Shown one piece after another: positions 35,235 to 46,920 of a stretch of 64,000 nucleotides of DNA. Origin of the DNA: Desmodus rotundus (taxonomy: Eukaryota > Chordata > Mammalia > Chiroptera > Phyllostomidae); assembly GCF_022682495.2 (NCBI RefSeq), contig NC_071398.1, positions 90,671,705 through 90,735,704 of the forward strand. Direction: 5' to 3'. Position 1 is the stretch's first letter. Each line of letters starts with the position of its first letter. Below the pieces are notes generated by a model. It ran no database searches and was not told the DNA's origin. It was given only the letters and a program-made list of their open reading frames with translations. A program made the position numbers and the translations under genes.

Positions 35235-38200
35235 TACTAAGTTCATGTTTCCTAAACTCCTGACGACCTTCTTGCTCTCTCTGGAGTATCAAGCCAGACA
35301 AGAGGCAGTGGCTGGGCCTGGGGACCCTCAAGCATGTGGGCTGGCAGGTGGGGGAGGCGGGTCTGAGGGGAGCCTGGCCATGGAGCAGCCAGACCAGGAA
35401 GGGCCTCCATGGGCCCCTGTGCCGCAGCTGAGTTTTCCTGGTGAGACAGCTCCCCAGGCACTCGGTGCCCACAGACTCAGAGTGTCTGCCAGCTCTGCTA
35501 ATCATTCACCCCCTTTGGCTCCCTTCTCGGCTACCTGTGGGCAGTGTCTGGTTGGGATGTGTGATGTGTGATACCTATCTTCAAAGTCAAGATCAGGATG
35601 TTCATGTTTCAATGAACAACATGGAGCATTGGTGTCTGGCCAAGGTCGGGGCCTGAGCAGGGCTCCTTGTCCTCATCTGTGCCACGTCCAGCCTCGCATT
35701 GCTGTTGGGTCAGTGCCGCTGTTCTCTCTCCTCCTCTGGCCACTGGCAACCAGCTCCTGGCTGCCAGGAACAACTGGGGAGATGAGTGTGGGAGCTGGTA
35801 TAAAGTCTGCTGCCCCCACTTTCCTTGGACCACAGCCTCAAAGTATGAGAGGCAAAATTAAGAGTGGCCAAATGCAGCCGCTCATGAGGCCTGCAGACCA
35901 CACGTTCTCTGGCCCAGCCCCACTGATACCTGGAGGAGCAACAGGCCCTATGCTTCCCCCAGAGCAAATCTGAGAACCAGAGAGAATCCCTGTGGCTCTC
36001 CCCTCCCTGACGCACGAAATCTGCCACTTTGACTCTCCTTTCTCTAAGCACTGAGCTCTCCACATGTTTTGAAAAGTCACCAAAAGGGAAAAACAGACAG
36101 GAAAGAAAGATATTCACTTAGGTACAACAGTATCTGTGCCCTTTTGTGTTCACTGTAATAGCAAGTTTAACATTCAATTTTTTTCTGATAAGGGGTATGA
36201 CGTTCAGCGAGTCAAGGGAGAACTGGGTTTAGAATCCACATCTCTGACCTCCGGTCAATGCATTTTCCACTCCCTCATGCTGCCTTCAGAAACTGTTTCT
36301 ACCTCTCAGGGGTGACAGTGGTCACCTCCAGGCTATGGGATTAGAGACAATGTTAAATGTTCTCCTTTTTGTTTAGATATTTTGTCTAGGTTTTCTACAA
36401 TGACTATGCATTGAATAAAAACACCTGAAATTAAAATTTAAAATATAGCAAATTCCTTCAGAAAGCAACCTTACACTTTGTTTTTTCTACTTGCCCTCAC
36501 ACTCAAATCCCCAGCCCCACCAAATCTCTCAATAGCAAGAGGTAATCTGAATTACTGCCATCCCCAATGGCAGAGAGAGACTTCATTTGTCTGGAATTAA
36601 GCAGACAAGCAAGAGAAGGAATATGCTCAGAGGCAGTACTGTGTTATCTGGGTGTGAATTCTCCTCCTCTCCACCAGGGGCGCTGCCAGCCTACAGGTGC
36701 CACCTCTCTGCTCCACGGCGTTGCTTGTACTGTGAGATGGATGATTTCGCCGGTGACTGTGATGTTGGCACAGTTCACGTTGAGTGATGAACTTGCTCTC
36801 TCCTCAGCACCAGAGAAACTCCTATTGCATGTACCTCCTGTAATACATCCAGAACCATTTGTGGGCTCAGGTCATGCCTCACGTTCCCTGAACTTCGTTT
36901 TCCACCATCCTCTGCCCTTTCCTCATCTGGCTGTCACCCAGTATCTACAACTCTGTCTCCGAAGGTACATCAGACACTAGTAACAGAGAAACGAAGCTGA
37001 TGGGCTGATTCACATTAAACTACAAATGGCCAACACCAGCTCACTGGAGCCACTCCTCTCAACAGTATCTGCATTTTAAGGATCGTATCTTAACCCTTTG
37101 CATCAGTTAGGGCTGCATCGTGGGAGCACAGTGACATGGAATATGGATGTCCTGTGGTGATTAGACCTTACACGTTTACACGTTTGTAGTGAAGAAGTCT
37201 GTGGACGGCTGTTGCCTGTCTGCAGTATGGTGGGCCTGTGGTCACTTCAGGTCAGTGTGGCAGAAATCAGGAAGTAGTATATGACATGCAAGTAGGGAAG
37301 AGCAAGGATACACCAAAACCCATGAGGACAAAATGGAGCCTGTGTCTGCCCCTCACCACCTCATACTTCAGTGGCAGGAGACCTGCAGAAAAAGCTGGTG
37401 CCCTTCACATTAAGAGCTAAAGGCCTGCCTGGCTGCTGGCTGTGCCTAGGTGGTGAGCCAGCAGACCAGTAGCAGAAAGCACAGGCTGCAGTAGTACCTG
37501 GCGCCTATACCTTCAGAGTGTGCTTAGGGTGCTGCCTCTGTCTCACCTTCAGATTCTCAGGTGAACTTCTATTTTAGCCAGCTCAACCTAGAACCATACA
37601 GGGAAGGGAATTCTGGGAAACAGGGCTCAAGCTTAGGTTTATGCACTGCAAAACTAACACTGTCCCCCAAATCATATCAAGATGTAGTCTTTTTGCTCCT
37701 GTAGAGATGTTGAAGTGAGGGCAGCAGGTGGAGCACGGATGTGAAGAGGTAAGGGGAAGAGATGAAGGGAGCTTTCTTGGACATTTTCAAGAATGTGTTT
37801 ATAAGAGAAAAGCCAGGTAGACGAGAAAGTATATATTATGTAGTTATACATCCAAATGTTTATAAATGTGTGCATCAGGACAGAAAAACCTGACAATTGG
37901 ACCCACGTTATGTCTGAGGGGTACTGAAGGGTACTCAAGGGTGTGTGAGTGCCCAGGCTTCCTCTGGATATCACAGCAACCCCTATCCCCACCCCATGGT
38001 CCTCTCTCCTCCTGCTCCGAGTGCTGGGCAGCACAAGGGGACAGAAGCCATGGGAAAAAGGGACAAGTGCGACCAGAAGCACCTCTAGGGCCACAGAGGG
38101 GAGCCCCTAAAAGCATGTTCATTAACTTTCTTCTTTGGCAGAAGCCAGTTCCCAATGCGCTAGAATGGAACAGAACAATGAGGCTTTACATCACCAAAGG

Positions 38201-38259
38201 TGTAGGCTTGATTTGAGAAACATTTCCTCTCTGTGGGGGTGCAGTGGGTGGGGTGAGAT

Positions 38260-38267
38260 GATAAAAG
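38260..38267 (+). promoter_or_regulatory. Candidate TATA box of the second plus-strand TEDDM gene
   Basis: 'gataaaag' within 'gagatgataaaagt', 114 bases upstream of the ATG at 38374, matching the element before copy A at 26840. Confidence 0.5.
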
Positions 38268-38373
38268 TTGGTGGAAGGCAAGTCTTTCCAAAGCCCAGAC
38301 CTTGGAGTGGCCCCAGGGGGTGTGGACGAGCTGACTTGCTCTCCTCTCCTTCCTTAGGCAGGTCTGTAGTTCA

Positions 38374-39285
38374 ATGGGAACCTTTATTGGACACGTGTAC
38401 CCCGGGCTGTTTCTATTTTTGTATGGACTGTATCAGGCAATAGTAGTCTCGAAAGCTGTGCTTCTCAGTGACTCTCTCCTGAATTCTTCCTGTCCTCCCA
38501 GGAGTAAGGGAAGATGGGCCAGGCTGTGGGAAATATCCTACAGAGGCTTGTTAAAGATGGTGACTGGCTCCATCTTGATAGCTTATGAGATCAACTGCAC
38601 TAAAGGCGGGCTGACCCTGATGAACAGAGAACTGCCACCGAGATTTATGTTCCCCAAACAGTGGCAGCACCTCACCATGTTCTTCCTCCTCAGCCTCAGT
38701 GGCTGTGTAGATGTCACGAGCAAGAACCTGCTGCCTCGGAGGTGTGTGTTCCTAGAAAGAGGTGCCCTGGTGTTGGCCTTCTATGTGCTCCTGATGCTGT
38801 TGGCGTCACATGTTCAAGATTCAACAGGGGTGGAGCTGCAGGTGCATTGCCTGCTCATCTTGGTGGTCTTCCTGCTGATGCTGGTGCTGACTGTGGAGCT
38901 GTGGGCTCCCAATGCATTTCTCCTCTCACTGATCGAGACCTTTCTGTTTCTGATGATGGGCTCCTGGCTGGTGCAGGCCGGCTTCATTCTGTACAGACCA
39001 GTCACTGGCTATCCATGGCAGGATGATGACATCAGTGACATCATGTTTGTCACCACCTTCTTCTGCTGGCACATGATGATCAACGCTGTGTGCCTGTTGG
39101 GAATCTGTGGCATCTCTTCCCTTTGGCACCGTTGTTGCAGTCCCAGCTCGAAGCTGACCAGGCCCAAGGAAGCGCCATACTACACGAGCACTGGAGGACC
39201 CGTCTACACTCTGCTGCCAGAAGTGGAGCACTCAGAACACGATGACCAGGCTCAGGCTCGGCTCCTCCCAGACAGCTCACCCTGA
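38374..39285 (+). CDS. TEDDM1: TEDDM1-like transmembrane epididymal protein, 303 aa (copy B)
   Basis: An intact single-exon frame of 303 codons, beginning 'MGTFIGHVYPGL' and ending 'LLPDSSP', the same length as copy A. It has the same family: seven hydrophobic segments, 'KQWQHLTMF', 'NLLPRRC', 'GVELQVHCLL', 'VELWAPN', 'GSWLVQAGFILYRPVTG', 'FVTTFFCWH', and a hydrophilic C-terminal tail. Against copy A I count 41 differences in residues 1-150, none from 149/151 to 244, and 6 in the last 59. The strongest divergence is the loop after the second membrane segment (residues 71-81: 'YEINCTKGGLT' here, 'YVVFCLDDGMV' in copy A). A 'ccttag|g' acceptor-like sequence stands 18-20 bases before the ATG, so a 5' UTR intron is possible. 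Plausibly an epididymal membrane protein; function unproven. Confidence 0.88.
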   Translation: MGTFIGHVYPGLFLFLYGLYQAIVVSKAVLLSDSLLNSSCPPRSKGRWARLWEISYRGLLKMVTGSILIAYEINCTKGGLTLMNRELPPRFMFPKQWQHLTMFFLLSLSGCVDVTSKNLLPRRCVFLERGALVLAFYVLLMLLASHVQDSTGVELQVHCLLILVVFLLMLVLTVELWAPNAFLLSLIETFLFLMMGSWLVQAGFILYRPVTGYPWQDDDISDIMFVTTFFCWHMMINAVCLLGICGISSLWHRCCSPSSKLTRPKEAPYYTSTGGPVYTLLPEVEHSEHDDQAQARLLPDSSP

Positions 39286-39878
39286 CACAGGGCCCAGGAT
39301 GCCCAGCACACTGCCCACCCCACCTTCCTCCTTGTGGGTTCTCTCAGACATGTGCACTGAAATCTCTTTGGTCCCCAGTGAAGGGAATGGCCATGAAGGA
39401 GAACAGCTGGTTTCCATCTGCTGGTACACGTCCTGTCCCTGAACCTCTAATCACTGAGGGGATGAGGAGAGAGGGGTCTGAGAAAGGGATGTTGACGGGA
39501 CTGGAGTGGTGGGGGGAAGAGGACCTGGGGAATAGAGAAATGTGCAGGAAGAGGCATGGGGTGAGAGAATGCAACACAAGGGGGGCCTTTCACGGGCAGA
39601 GCAGAGTCCAGCAGCCATGCCGTCTACCAGCTCCTTCCCCAGGCACAAGCGATTACCTTTTACCTGAGGGAATAATGATTTCTTACCATTCAAAACGGAA
39701 TCATTCAAGCGTCATCCTGATAAAGAAGGGCAGGTACTTCTGTTTGCTCACCAAAGGGGCATCATCACGTGGAAGTGGCACAGACAGAATTGGTGATTGT
39801 TTCATACAGGTTGAAACTGCGGTCTGTTGCCCCCCCCCCCCAAATGTTTTAGGATTGGCTTAATTTCAAATTCAAATG

Positions 39879-39884
39879 AATAAA
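39879..39884 (+). terminator. Alternative polyadenylation signal for TEDDM copy B
   Basis: 'aataaa' in 'caaatgaataaagtgag', about 0.6 kb after the stop. The closer signal used by copy A is changed to 'aataat' here, so this could be the working site. Confidence 0.4.
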
Positions 39885-40350
39885 GTGAGACTTACTAATG
39901 CTTTAATATAGTAAAACTGCAATTTTTATATAATCCAAATGTTCTGTCTCTCCCCAACTTCATACTTTGGTACTCCTATTGCAGCCAAAGCTTACCTATT
40001 TCACCATCGTCCCCTTGACACATGTAATTTACTAGATCCTCCCCAGGAGTCTTGGCAAATTTCATTCTCTTGCATCTCACGGAAAGCCATCCCATAATCA
40101 CATTTTTCTCATGTTAGGAAAGCAGCATAAGACCCACCCCGACCTTTACCCCACGGGGCACCCCCAGGGAGGCCTTCTCCACTCTGACTCCTTTCTTCTA
40201 GAACTCCGAGGCACTAATACTAAACCCACCTGGTTAATTTGTTCAAACAGCTGACATTCTTTGTTCTGTTTCTGAAATCATGCCCCTTGGAGAGGCCTCT
40301 CCTCACCACCTAAAGGCCAAGGACTTGGCCATATCAAGTTACACACTTTC

Positions 40351-41116
40351 CTATGGGTGAGCTGACTATGATATGCTTAATAAGGGCGTATTTTTGTCCA
40401 GTATCTCTGCCTACCCATTCCTTGTAAAACTGTTGCCACACAGGTCCGAGGTTCTGTGAAACTCTGGGAAACACAGTCATGCTAAAACCTAAGGCATTTC
40501 CTGAGTCATGAGCCCACTTTCTTCCTCATTCTTGGGACAACAAAATCCCCTGTTCTGTATCTGCACTGTTTACTGTGTTAATTGTTTTTTAATCCTCACA
40601 AACGTTTCTACGAGGAACAACCTCCGGGTTGACTTGCCCAAGTCTTATAGTTACTATGAGGCAAGACAGGAATCCAAGGGCAGGTGTGTCTGACTCAAGC
40701 TAGTGACTGGCCTCTGGGTCACGGTGATTTTGCTAGTGGCAATGGAGAGGGGAGTGATTCTCAAAATGAAATTGGTAGAGACAGAAAAGAGAAGGACAGC
40801 AAGCCACAGAGCGTAAATACGGTAGACCCCCGTAAAAGTCAACTATGTCAAACTTTCTGTCCACTACCCAGCCCTGCCCCCGCAGTTTCCTTTGAAGAGA
40901 GTCTGCCTGACTCTCTGGCTGGGTCTTACATTTCTGGGCTCAGATCTGAGGTCTCAGGGTAAGTAAGACTTGTTTGTGACCAAGTTTTCTGATCCTTGCC
41001 CCTGTTCCCTTAACTGTTGGTTCCTAGACTCTTTTCAGTGACCTTTCTTGGGGAACCTCCTTTCTCATCACCTCTCATACACACTGATGGGAGAAGGCTT
41101 AGAAAACCACACATTC
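40351..41116. other. Intergenic DNA
   Basis: No gene recognised; only short open frames in overlapping phases. Confidence 0.4.
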
Positions 41117-41283
41117 GGCACTGGCCAAGGAGCTGAGTTGGTTTGAGCACTGACCCAACACACCAAGGTTGTGGGTTCGATGCCCAGTCTGGGGCACACG
41201 TAGGAGTCAACTGATGAATGCATAAATAAGAGGAAAAACAAACTGATGTCTCTCTCTCTCTCCAAACAAAACAAAAAAAACCC
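41117..41283 (+). mobile_element. VES-related SINE, diverged
   Basis: 'ggcactggccaaggagctgag', 'ggttgtgggttcgatgcccagtctggggcac' and 'gtctctctctctctcc' followed by an A-rich tail follow the bat SINE layout, with the tRNA B-box part visible. Confidence 0.75.
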
Positions 41284-43455
41284 CATGCATGCTGCTTGCT
41301 TCCCATTTCTAGTCAGTTGAAACCTAATTTTATCATTATAAACGTCTGGTAATCAATTGATACCCCCAAGGTAATATCTCTTAAATATCCAGTATAGTTA
41401 TTCATTTACTATATTTGAGATGTGCCAGGGAGGTCCACCCCTTGAAGGCCAGTCTAGAAACTTCCCACTCTTCGGCCTAGAGGGGGACATGTAATTCTCA
41501 TAAAATCCACCAGAGGGCACTATGTTCACACCACCCCAGCCAAACCTCTGGATCTCCAACCTGGTAAACAAGTCTCTTAACAACCGGTTTAAAAGTGGGG
41601 GGTTGGGAAAAGGAGGTCAGGAAAAATACAGAACCAGTCTAAGTTAAGTATTGCCCAAGCATCCAGAAAACATACCCCAGGGCTGTTTGTTTCCCATTAA
41701 AATTTGGCTTGTGAATGTGAAACACACAGGGACTCAAATCAACTACAGGGATGGGGTTGAGGGAGGAAGGCCGGAGGATCCCGCCGCGGATGTCTTTGGG
41801 AAGAGCGCCAGCTAAAAAGGGCACACTCTGATCCAAGTCATGTTTTGACCGCAATGCTCAATCTCCTACATTTTGTCATAAGCTTCAACAATGCTCCCAT
41901 CAGCCCAGAGAAAACAAAGGTAGATCGACACATACATTGAGAATAAGGAACAGACTTTATCTATGAATATCCCAGTTTCACAAAACAGTGAAACTAGCAG
42001 CAGAGTATTGAATAGGAAGTATGATCCGCAAATTCCTTAGAACCTGCCATAAACCCCTTTTGGTTTCTGGTAATCTAGCTGTTCACAAAGAATATACTGA
42101 ATGTCCACAATACGGAAGGCACCAAAACCCACAGTGTAGAATTTAGAGGTCCCTGCACTTGGGACTTCCCTCAGCGGGTACAGTAGGGATTTGGGTATTC
42201 TAGAGGTGCTGGCCCAGGAATGCGTTGTCCACAGCCTGACACCACAGAAAGGGGAAGAAATGGGCTCATGCGGGAGTTACACCTTGGAAACACACGGGCT
42301 GGGAAGGACTGCGCTGCAGCGACTTCGGCAAGCTACTGTGAGTTACCGAGGCCTCAGTCTCCTCATCTTCAAGACAAACAAATGTGAAGATCTAATTCCA
42401 GAATTGCACAGCTTTAATTTTCTCAGTAAGACCTATTTTCCCATGTTGTTAGCTAAGATGAACTTCGTTCTTCCCAACTCTCCAGGCAAAGTTTCCTATC
42501 GGAGACAAGGCTTGGGGTAGGGCTCAAAGAGACCCACACCTTCAGCCCTAACATGCAGTTTGGGAACTGGAGTTTCTCCTGTATTCGAATGCTTCCAAGG
42601 GGCCTTCAACGAGACTCAAATCAGGGTAGAGAAACATAGCTGAGATTCGAACTCCTCATTTCCTAATATGAGCTTAAGAATATCAAACAATCAGAAAAGA
42701 TATAAAGAACAAATTCTCTGTGTTAGGTACTGAATTGCGGTAAAACCAGGTCTTTCCTCCTTTAATTGTGTAGTGAAATTTGAAAGCTTAGCCACCAGCA
42801 GCTTCTTCCCTAAATCTGGCTTAAGAGTAATGACATTAACTTCCAAGACTGTTTCTTTTCTTCTTTTTGATTTTTGTTTTAGCAGTATATGATGGTTTCT
42901 TCTTTTGGAAAGAACTGGTGTTAGTTTATTTAAAAACAAAAATAGTTTACCATTTTTGGTTGGGTTTCCAGGGTATTTCTGAAGACTGGGTCTCAGCTAT
43001 GTGTCTTTAGCCTGATTAAAGAGCTATGTCGAATGCCTATTGAAATCATTCAGGCATAGGGAAAACTCTCCTTCGCAAATGACATGTTATGGCTGAAGGT
43101 TTGAGTCTGTTTGAGCCCTACCCCAAAGCTTCTCTTGAAGAAGTGCAAGGCAACCATGCAGAACCCCGAGGAAGGCATCTCAAACCACCAGATTAAGGGC
43201 TTCCTACCTGCAGAGTGGAATGGGTTCTTCAAAAGAGAAACTGAGTGGTAAACTCACAGGTAAAACCCATCCAAGACAAGGTCTTTATTTCAGGCAACAG
43301 AGCAACACTAAAGAAATGCTTTCAGTCCCTGGCTCACTCCTTGGATTTGGAACAAATTCTTTACCTAAAATATTGCTCTCCCACTCCACCTACTCCTTGG
43401 ACATAGCGACTCTATGCTAAGAGGCAAAAACCTGACTTCAGAGAGGGTGGGGAAC
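41284..43455. other. Intergenic DNA
   Basis: No gene recognised in this stretch. Confidence 0.4.
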
Positions 43456-43475
43456 GGGGGGGGGGGGGGGGGGGG
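43456..43475 (+). repeat. G20 homopolymer
   Basis: Twenty consecutive G followed by 'cggattt'. Unusually long for G in a mammalian genome; its length is error-prone in sequencing and it can form G-quadruplex structure. Confidence 0.85.
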
Positions 43476-44379
43476 CGGATTTCAATTTGGGGAAGAAGAG
43501 GAAGGAGAACAGAGGGCAGCGGACACAGCAAAGCCAAACTGGATGAAACAGGCTGTTCTACTTTTAACTTCTCCAAAAGTAGTCTGGGTTTCTGGGGGCG
43601 AACCGGTTGGTAACAGGCCGTTTTCTGCTTTTTCTTCCCTCATATGCTTTTAAGCTTCACTGGTCGACCTTGGACCCGTTGGAGCACGATTTCCGCTGGT
43701 TAAGTAAGTGTAGGGTGGACCGAGGAGGATAAGCCTCTGGTTCCCTCCGGAAAGACTCGGCAGTCATGTATTATGTTGCTAGCCCTCACAAAGCATGTTC
43801 CTGGTCATGTGAATGGATCAAAGCAAATCCACTTCCATTCTTGGAAAAGCAGCGGAAAGCCCTAGTTCTCTCGTGCCACTGCCTGTGTGTTCAACAAACA
43901 TCACTTACTGGACACTCTATCCTGAACACTACTGGGTCAAACAAGATGAAAAAGCTACTCGAGGACGTTAAGACACCCAGCAAATAGGATGCCGCAGGCT
44001 AAAAAAACCCTACACTTGCTTGTACTATTCCACTTTCCATTATGTTTGCCATCCCCACCTCGGGTGCTGGATGGAAGTGATGAGTGTAATAGAAGGCTCT
44101 GGATTATGCTTAGGCAGTTTGGCATCTGGAAATCAACATCTTTTTACACGAGAACATCACCTTTCACTTCCTCCACTACCTGTCTTCAAACACTTAAACT
44201 CAAAGCTTTACAGAAAGAAATGGAAGGAAGACAGCTGTTACCAGGTCTAAGCCCACTCTCACAAAACTAACAGTGGAGCATCACAGAGTTAGAACGTTGT
44301 GTAGAATAGGTTGTTATGGCAAAGAATCCAGTGTCTTCAGATTGTTTTATCCTACATTAATCATATTACTGTTTTCTAA
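43476..44379. other. Intergenic DNA
   Basis: No gene recognised. Overlapping frames of 73-93 codons have no domain content. Confidence 0.4.
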
Positions 44380-44560
44380 ACACTATGTTCCAGGTACTAT
44401 CCTACTTTATTTGCATATATTGCCATAATTAATCCTTACAGTATTTTGCAGACAAAGAAACTAAGGTTTCATGTGGTTAAGTCACTAAGCCAGTACAAAG
44501 CTGTTAAGAGGTAAAGGCAAGACTTAAACCTAGGTTTGTCCGACCTGAAGCGCAGCCTTC
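44380..44560 (-). repeat. MIR SINE
   Basis: 'aatccttacagtattttgcagacaaagaaactaagg', 'gtcactaagccagtacaaagctgttaag' and 'gacttaaacctaggtttgtccgacc' follow the reverse complement of MIR. Confidence 0.7.
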
Positions 44561-45499
44561 AACAACCGCATGCAGCACTGAAACAATACGGAACCCCCTA
44601 CACTGGCAAGGCGCTCTGCCCCGTCCAGAATGCCACCCATCCGAAACACACCCAAAGCCCTTTTGAGATGAGGGCTGCATCTGTCATTTTCAAGCACTAC
44701 AGTGTTAGACACACTCTTCAAGGGGAGGGATTTTGACCAAAGAAGCCAAGTTGTGTGTGTGTGTGGTCACAGGCAACATTTATTTTCCATATTTGTGGTA
44801 TAAAAAATAACCAGAAGAACAAACTTCCTCCTTTCCTCTTCCAAAGGCACTGAAAATATGACTTGCTTGTCTTCGACTAGAAAAATCTCAAAATCTCAAA
44901 CACTGGGGATCCTGAGAGATGCAATCAAGGCCAGATACCATCAGGTAGATGTCAGGGAATAGAGAATGATTAAGTAATAGAACTGACATATACATATGTA
45001 TCAGTATATATATGCACATACACATAATAATTCTGTATCTGGTGAAGACCTCCATTTCATGATTGTGCTCACCTACACGTTTTCTCCGCCATCACAGCAA
45101 GGCTGAGGAAGAAGGGGTACTGATTCCCATTTTCCAGGTTAAAAAGAATGCGCAAGAAATCACCTGAAAGCAAAACCAGGAGGATTTGCTTAAGGAATCC
45201 TACATTTTCTACCCACCCTAGGAGTAGGCAAAGACCTCCTGTTCCTTTCAGCTGACCTGGGGGAAAATTTGCATTCAGAATTTCAAATCTGATGGGCAGC
45301 TCTGAAGGTCCTCTCTTGAAGACCTTTATTTGCAGACAAGAAAACTTGGGCCCAGAGAGGCTGATGAGACGCTTGCTTTAGGTCTAACAGAAGGGAATCA
45401 GACAGGTCTCCTGACTTTGTTTCTGCAGCTCTCAGGGTCCTCTTTCTGGGACTGATACTATAAACACGGCACACTGATTACAAAAGCGAGGTCGCAGAC
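44561..45499. other. Intergenic DNA upstream of GLUL
   Basis: No gene recognised; includes 'gtgtgtgtgtgtgtgg' (44753-44768) and AT-rich 'tatacatatgtatcagtatatatatgcac' (44988-45017). The upstream control region of GLUL may extend into it. Confidence 0.4.
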
Positions 45500-46040
45500 T
45501 TCTGGTCGCTTCCCCAAACCCACCGAGAGCGGGCTCTTCCAGGCCTATCTCCGCAGGCCCAGGGCTTTCCCGCCCTGCGCCCTTCTCAACTTGGCACGAG
45601 CGCTGAGAAGGGGGCTGGAAGCGGGGTGGTTCTCTAACAATAAAAGGCAAATTTATGTTCCGGTGGGTCAGAATTTCCTCAGGGAGCTATGGGGCATGCA
45701 GTAGGACCTCCTGAAAGAGAGGACTCGTTTGCAACAAGATCCAACCTGAAGTTTGCAGGGGCGGAGGCTGCGGGCAGCCTGCTGGATGCTTCCAGACCCG
45801 GGTACGGGCTCCGGGGACGCTCAGCGGTGGCGAGCGAGGGCGAAAACAGGCGGGGTCCTTCCCGGCAGGAACTCGCCCCTCCTCTGGCAACAGGCCCTCC
45901 TTTCCGCCCCGCCCCTCCTCTCCCCTCCCCCTACCAACACCCCCTCCCCTGTACCCGCGCCCCTCCCCCACAGCCCTTACCCTTTCTTTCTTCCCGGGCG
46001 CGCTAGCCCCCTCCCCGGCGGCGCCCGCTCGGCTAATCGC

Positions 46041-46143
46041 CCAATGGCCGCGATGCCCGGGCGCGCATCAGTCGATCCGCCCCGGCTGCCCGCCGCTGGG
46101 AGCCAATCAGGGCGTTGGGGGCGGCCCGGGCCGCCGATAAATG
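46041..46143 (+). promoter_or_regulatory. GLUL core promoter: two CCAAT boxes and a TATA-like box
   Basis: CCAAT words at 46041-46045 and 46103-46107 precede 'gataaatg' at 46136-46143, a TATA-like box. A start about 30 bases downstream puts the transcription start near 46166, giving an exon 1 of about 120 bases ending at the donor 46286/46287. Confidence 0.7.
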
Positions 46144-46165
46144 GTGCCGGGCGGCGGGCGGCCCT

Positions 46166-46286
46166 GCAGAGCCGAGGATGGGAGAAGAACTGAGGATTTG
46201 AGTTGCATTTCCAGCTTCCTCTCTTCTCCTCCTTTTCGCACCTCGCTCTCACGGCCTGCCCGCCCTGCCGCCTGCTCGCCCCCTAG
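46166..46286 (+). other. GLUL: GLUL exon 1 (non-coding, 5' UTR)
   Basis: The 5' edge is inferred from the TATA-like box and is approximate; the 3' edge is the splice donor 'ccctag|gtaagcgg'. It is joined to the coding exon at 48869 over an intron of about 2.58 kb, in line with the known mammalian GLUL layout (non-coding exon 1, start codon in exon 2). Confidence 0.7.
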
Positions 46287-46920
46287 GTAAGCGGCTTTCC
46301 GGCCGGGGGGCTCGGAGGTGACGCAGGCCGCCCCTGCCGCCTCCCGAGCCGCACCGCCTGGCTTTGGGGTTCGGCCCCTTCCCACCTCCTAGTTGGAGCC
46401 TCGGCCAGCGGGCATTCTCGCGGGCCTGCGCCGCCTTGGCTTGCGATGGGTCTGGGTCGGCAATGGTGGGCCCCGCCGGTCGCCAGGATTGGAGGAGGGC
46501 GGGGACTTGTTTTGATCTTCCTTTGGCTGCTTGCGGCCCAGAGCGCCGCCCCTGGAGGTCGCTCGGCGGTGTAGTGTGCCTGGTGGATGGAGTGGCCGGG
46601 TGGCTCCTTGTGGGAGCGCGCCCTCTTTCTCCGCGGTGGCAGGCCTTGGCAATAGTCATGATCTTGATGATCTTCTAGTCGCCTCCGTTGAGACGAGTGA
46701 CCGTGTTAGTGCGGTCAGCTCCGGCCTCGGTCCCGGTGACCTGCCACTGTGACTGAACAATGGGGACCTCGGGCTGCGGCGTGCTGGGGGCTCAGCTAGT
46801 GGAGAGACCTGGTCGGGCGGGATAGGGTCGGCGGCTCGCTGTCCTCCCGCCGACGTCCCCGCGCCCCCCGCCCCCAACCTCGGCCCCGGAGGGGGTATGG
46901 CGCCCTCGGCCAGGCCCTGA

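Larger units (their letters stand above)
35235..40350 (+). repeat. Segmental duplication, unit B (with TEDDM gene 38374-39285)
   Basis: Partner of 23815-28900, in the same orientation. From 38817 to about 39620 the offset to unit A is a constant 11406 bases with no indel and almost no mismatch, whereas the first half of the gene and most of the upstream flank are clearly diverged. A 12-base C run interrupts the 3' flank at about 39831. Confidence 0.85.

Noticed and set aside
45687..46659. Long frames on both strands (up to 146 codons) around GLUL exon 1
   Set aside because: CpG-island composition suppresses stop codons in every phase; no conserved content and they overlap the promoter and 5' UTR.
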